Of a stretch of 64,000 nucleotides of DNA, positions 61,952 to 64,000 are shown piece after piece. Made by a program: the position numbers and the translations under genes. The notes beneath the pieces were generated by a model. The model saw only the letters and a list, made by a program, of their open reading frames with translations, was not told where the DNA came from and searched no databases. The stretch spans positions 483,604 through 547,603 of the forward strand of contig NZ_FNIJ01000001.1 in NCBI RefSeq assembly GCF_900103845.1, given 5' to 3'. This DNA is from Pseudomonas jinjuensis (GTDB taxonomy: Bacteria; Pseudomonadota; Gammaproteobacteria; Pseudomonadales; Pseudomonadaceae). How positions within the stretch are numbered: position 1 is the first letter of the stretch; each line of letters begins with the position of its first letter.

Positions 61952-62331
61952 TATCTGTCCTCCAGTTTTTGGACATGAAAAACCCCTATGCGCTGATGCA
62001 CATGATGGTTTTTTGCTTCCGGGACATTGAGTGAATAGGGAGGGGGGACACTCGATCACTCGCGGGGTTTCAGAGCGCCGAATGGGTGGTTTGTTCAGTT
62101 TTTGATCAGATTTGCTGATGAACGGTAGGCAAATTGCCAGCCTGCGAAACGTCGCCGCCAACGGCTGTGATGCGCTCCCAGGCTCTGGCCCGGGCAAGGC
62201 GTTCGTGGCGTTTGGCAAATCGCCAGCATTTCCGGTAATGCAGCTTTACTCTCTGGATAGGTGCTGCCTGCACTTCGGATAAATACCGCGCGCCGCGAAG
62301 AGGCGCGCCGGGATCGGGGAGGTGTCGATCG

Positions 62332-63333
62332 ATGCGCGCAAGCCTGCTGGTGATGCTGCTGACGTTGCTGTATGGCTGCGGCGAACGGATCGAGCGCTTT
62401 TCCGGGCCGACCATGGGGAGCACCTATTCGATCCAGTACGTACCCGCCGCGCAGACGCCCGACCCGCAGCGAGTGAAGACCGAAGTCGAGACGATACTCG
62501 GGGCGCTCGAGCAGGAGTTCTCCACCTGGCGCGGCGACTCCGTGGTTTCCCGCTTCAATGATCTGCCGGCCGGCGCCTGTCAGGCGTTGTCGGAAGATAT
62601 GCGCCGCCTGCTGGAGTACGGCGAGTTTCTGTCCCGCGAGAGCGGCGGGGCTTTCGACCTGACGGTGCTGCCATTGATGAACCTCTGGGGCTTCGGCCCG
62701 CACTCGCGGGAGGATCAGGTGCCGGATGCGGGCGCGCTGGCGCGGGAACGGGCACGGGTAGGGCACCGGCACTTGCGCCTGGAGGGCGAAAGGCTGTGCA
62801 AGGATGTGGCGGCGCAACTGGATTTCAGCAGCATGGTCGCCGGCTATGCGGTGGACCGGGTCGGCGACAGGCTTGCGGCCCTGGGTATCCAGGCCTATCT
62901 GGTCGAGATCACCGGCGAACTCAAGGGGCTCGGCCGCAAGCCGGATGGCTCGCCCTGGCGCATCGCCCTGGAAGTGCCGAGTGGCGAGCGCGAGCAGCAG
63001 GTGGAGCACGCCATCGCAGTGGACGGCTACGGCGTTTCCACCTCCGGCGATTACCGCAACTATTTCGAGGAAGGTGGCCTGCGCTATTCGCACACCTTCG
63101 ATCCACGTGTCGGCAGGCCGGTGAAGCACGCGCTGGCGGCAGTGACGGTGGTCGATCCCTCGGCGCTGCATGCCGATGGCTTGTCGACGCTGTTGATGGT
63201 GCTCGGCCCGGAGGAGGGCTACGCCTTCGCCGCGCGGCATGACATCGCCGCCTATTTCGTCATGCGCCAGGGGCAGGGTTTCGTTGCCCGGGCGACGCCG
63301 CGATTCGAGTCGCTGTTTCCCGGGCAGGACTAG
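62332..63333 (+). CDS. apbE: FAD:protein FMN transferase (ApbE)
   Basis: Lipoprotein-type flavin transferase of 333 residues that attaches FMN from FAD to a threonine of target proteins such as RnfD/RnfG/NqrB. The signal ends in LLYGC (Cys16 as lipidation site). Family motifs: GPTMGSTYSIQYV, EQEFSTWRGDSVVSRFN, DLTVLPLMNLWGFGP, the metal/FAD region LDFSSMVAGYAVDRV, STSGDYRNYF and SALHADGLSTLLMVLG. GGGGAGG precedes the ATG. It is divergent from rnfC across 380 bp, where no other gene was seen. Confidence 0.93.
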   Translation: MRASLLVMLLTLLYGCGERIERFSGPTMGSTYSIQYVPAAQTPDPQRVKTEVETILGALEQEFSTWRGDSVVSRFNDLPAGACQALSEDMRRLLEYGEFLSRESGGAFDLTVLPLMNLWGFGPHSREDQVPDAGALARERARVGHRHLRLEGERLCKDVAAQLDFSSMVAGYAVDRVGDRLAALGIQAYLVEITGELKGLGRKPDGSPWRIALEVPSGEREQQVEHAIAVDGYGVSTSGDYRNYFEEGGLRYSHTFDPRVGRPVKHALAAVTVVDPSALHADGLSTLLMVLGPEEGYAFAARHDIAAYFVMRQGQGFVARATPRFESLFPGQD

Positions 63334-63399
63334 GCGAATCGGCCCAGGCGCGTGCCCATTTGAATAGGTGGACACCTGGGCTCTTTGCAGGAGCACCTG

Positions 63400-64000
63400 T
63401 CCTGGTATCTCAGCGCATTTTGTTCGTGAGCAAGGGCTAGGCGCCCCCCTCGTTCCTACGAAAAGCACCGCGGCCCTGGACTACCTGTAGGAGCAACTGT
63501 CTTACATCGTCTTGATGCTTCCCCCTCACCCTAACCCTCTCCCTCAGGGAGAGGGGACCGTTCGGAGTCGCCGGGTGGCACGGCATTCACCCCGACGCCA
63601 ATCTGCCCCCTCTCCCTCTGGAGCGGGGCGCGCAGCCAGGGCTGGGGTGAGGGAGCCACAACGCCAGACTTTCCTGTAGGAGCAACTGTCTTCTGGTTTC
63701 CCGCGTCCGCGGGACAGCGCTTGCGCTGAACGCACTTCAGTGCGGCCAGAAGGGCGAGCGCAGCGAGTAATGACGGATTTCTCGGGTAACTCCGTGCGAC
63801 TCCCAACCCCCGTCGTCCTCGCGAACGCGGGGATCCAATGGGCCGTGTAGGAGCGGGCCATGCCCGCGAATCGCGCGCATGGCGCGCTTCTACCGGTCGG
63901 GGTACGGCTCTGTTTTCGTAGGAGCCAGCTTGCTGGCGATCAATTGGTTTCCCTGTGCACAGCGTTGCCGGCTGATACCTCGGATCGCCAGCAAGCTGGC
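63400..64000. repeat. Repeat-rich non-coding region to the right edge
   Basis: Contains GTAGGAGCAACTGTC copies (about 63487 and 63676), a CCCTCACCCTAACCCTCTCC type repeat (about 63524-63560) with an inverted partner ending near 63655, a REP pair at 63845-63893, CGTAGGAGCCAGCTTGCTGG at 63917-63941, and the start of a further inverted copy at 63982-64000. Apparent small reading frames here consist of repeat sequence, so no gene is called. Confidence 0.75.

Noticed and set aside
62205..62230. Sigma-54-like TGGCAAATCGCCAGCA before apbE
   Set aside because: The GG/GC spacing fits, but three positions around the -24 and -12 cores are wrong, and it lies within a palindromic GGC-rich stretch. Too weak to call.
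63531..63861. Small minus-strand frames near the right edge
   Set aside because: They are built almost wholly from dispersed repeat sequence and have no plausible ribosome site.

Overview
The window looks like a chromosome segment of a high-GC Pseudomonas, probably close to the P. aeruginosa / P. nitroreducens / P. citronellolis side of the genus. The evidence is a mexS-mexT-mexE-mexF block in the P. aeruginosa order, a dhcR-dhcA-dhcB-atoB block and an hmgA/fahA/hmgR block, plus many REP-type repeats built around GTAGGAGC. No rRNA, tRNA, phage, intact insertion sequence or CRISPR array was seen. The species cannot be fixed from this sequence alone.

Layout. (1) 1-5.6 kb: the RND efflux pump genes mexE and mexF (mexF runs off the left edge), the LysR activator gene mexT and the divergent oxidoreductase gene mexS. 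A textbook double ATC-N9-GAT nod box lies in front of mexE. (2) 5.7-19.7 kb: a complete Tad/Flp pilus locus. An AraC-type regulator with a degenerate receiver diverges from flp, then come the prepilin peptidase, an AAA+ ATPase, rcpC, rcpA, a small lipoprotein, three TadG/E/F-type pseudopilins, tadZ, tadA, tadB, tadC and tadD. (3) 19.8-25.1 kb: a small unknown protein, an RraB-like protein, a FrnE/DsbA-like protein, and two tandem regulators with the order receiver, LuxR-type helix-turn-helix, PAS, histidine-kinase-like core. Both lack the usual phospho-acceptor residues. (4) 25.1-41.7 kb: ordinary catabolism and transport: a LysE exporter, a purine permease with its GntR regulator, succinate-semialdehyde dehydrogenase with a LysR regulator, homogentisate degradation (hmgA, fahA, hmgR, but no maiA), dehydrocarnitine/ketone-body CoA transfer (dhcR, dhcAB, atoB), a PAP2 phosphatase, an ArsC-like protein and an acyl-CoA dehydrogenase. 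(5) 41.7-59.3 kb: a MacAB-like exporter with two permeases, a sodium:solute symporter, an aldehyde dehydrogenase, an MHS-type transporter, a CcmF-like haem lyase, and the quinohemoprotein amine dehydrogenase genes qhpA-qhpD-qhpC-qhpB. (6) 59.6-63.3 kb: an rnfD-rnfC pair divergent from apbE, without the other rnf genes, followed by repeat-rich DNA.

How it fits together. The amine block is coherent. A periplasmic CTQ/haem amine dehydrogenase would oxidise primary amines such as phenylethylamine or butylamine to aldehydes, the aldehyde dehydrogenase would oxidise these to acids, and transporters would import the products. Sigma-54-type -24/-12 sequences lie before both the aldehyde dehydrogenase gene and qhpA, which suggests shared control. 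The CcmF paralogue may serve the two c-type haems of QhpA. The RnfC/RnfD/ApbE set looks like a stand-alone flavinylated redox module.

The most unusual signal is regulatory. All three regulators around the Tad pilus locus have receiver domains that lack the phosphorylatable aspartate: His in the AraC protein and Glu in both tandem hybrids. The hybrids also have Arg where the kinase His should be, although their ATP-binding boxes are intact. This is compatible with a phosphorelay-independent regulatory design.
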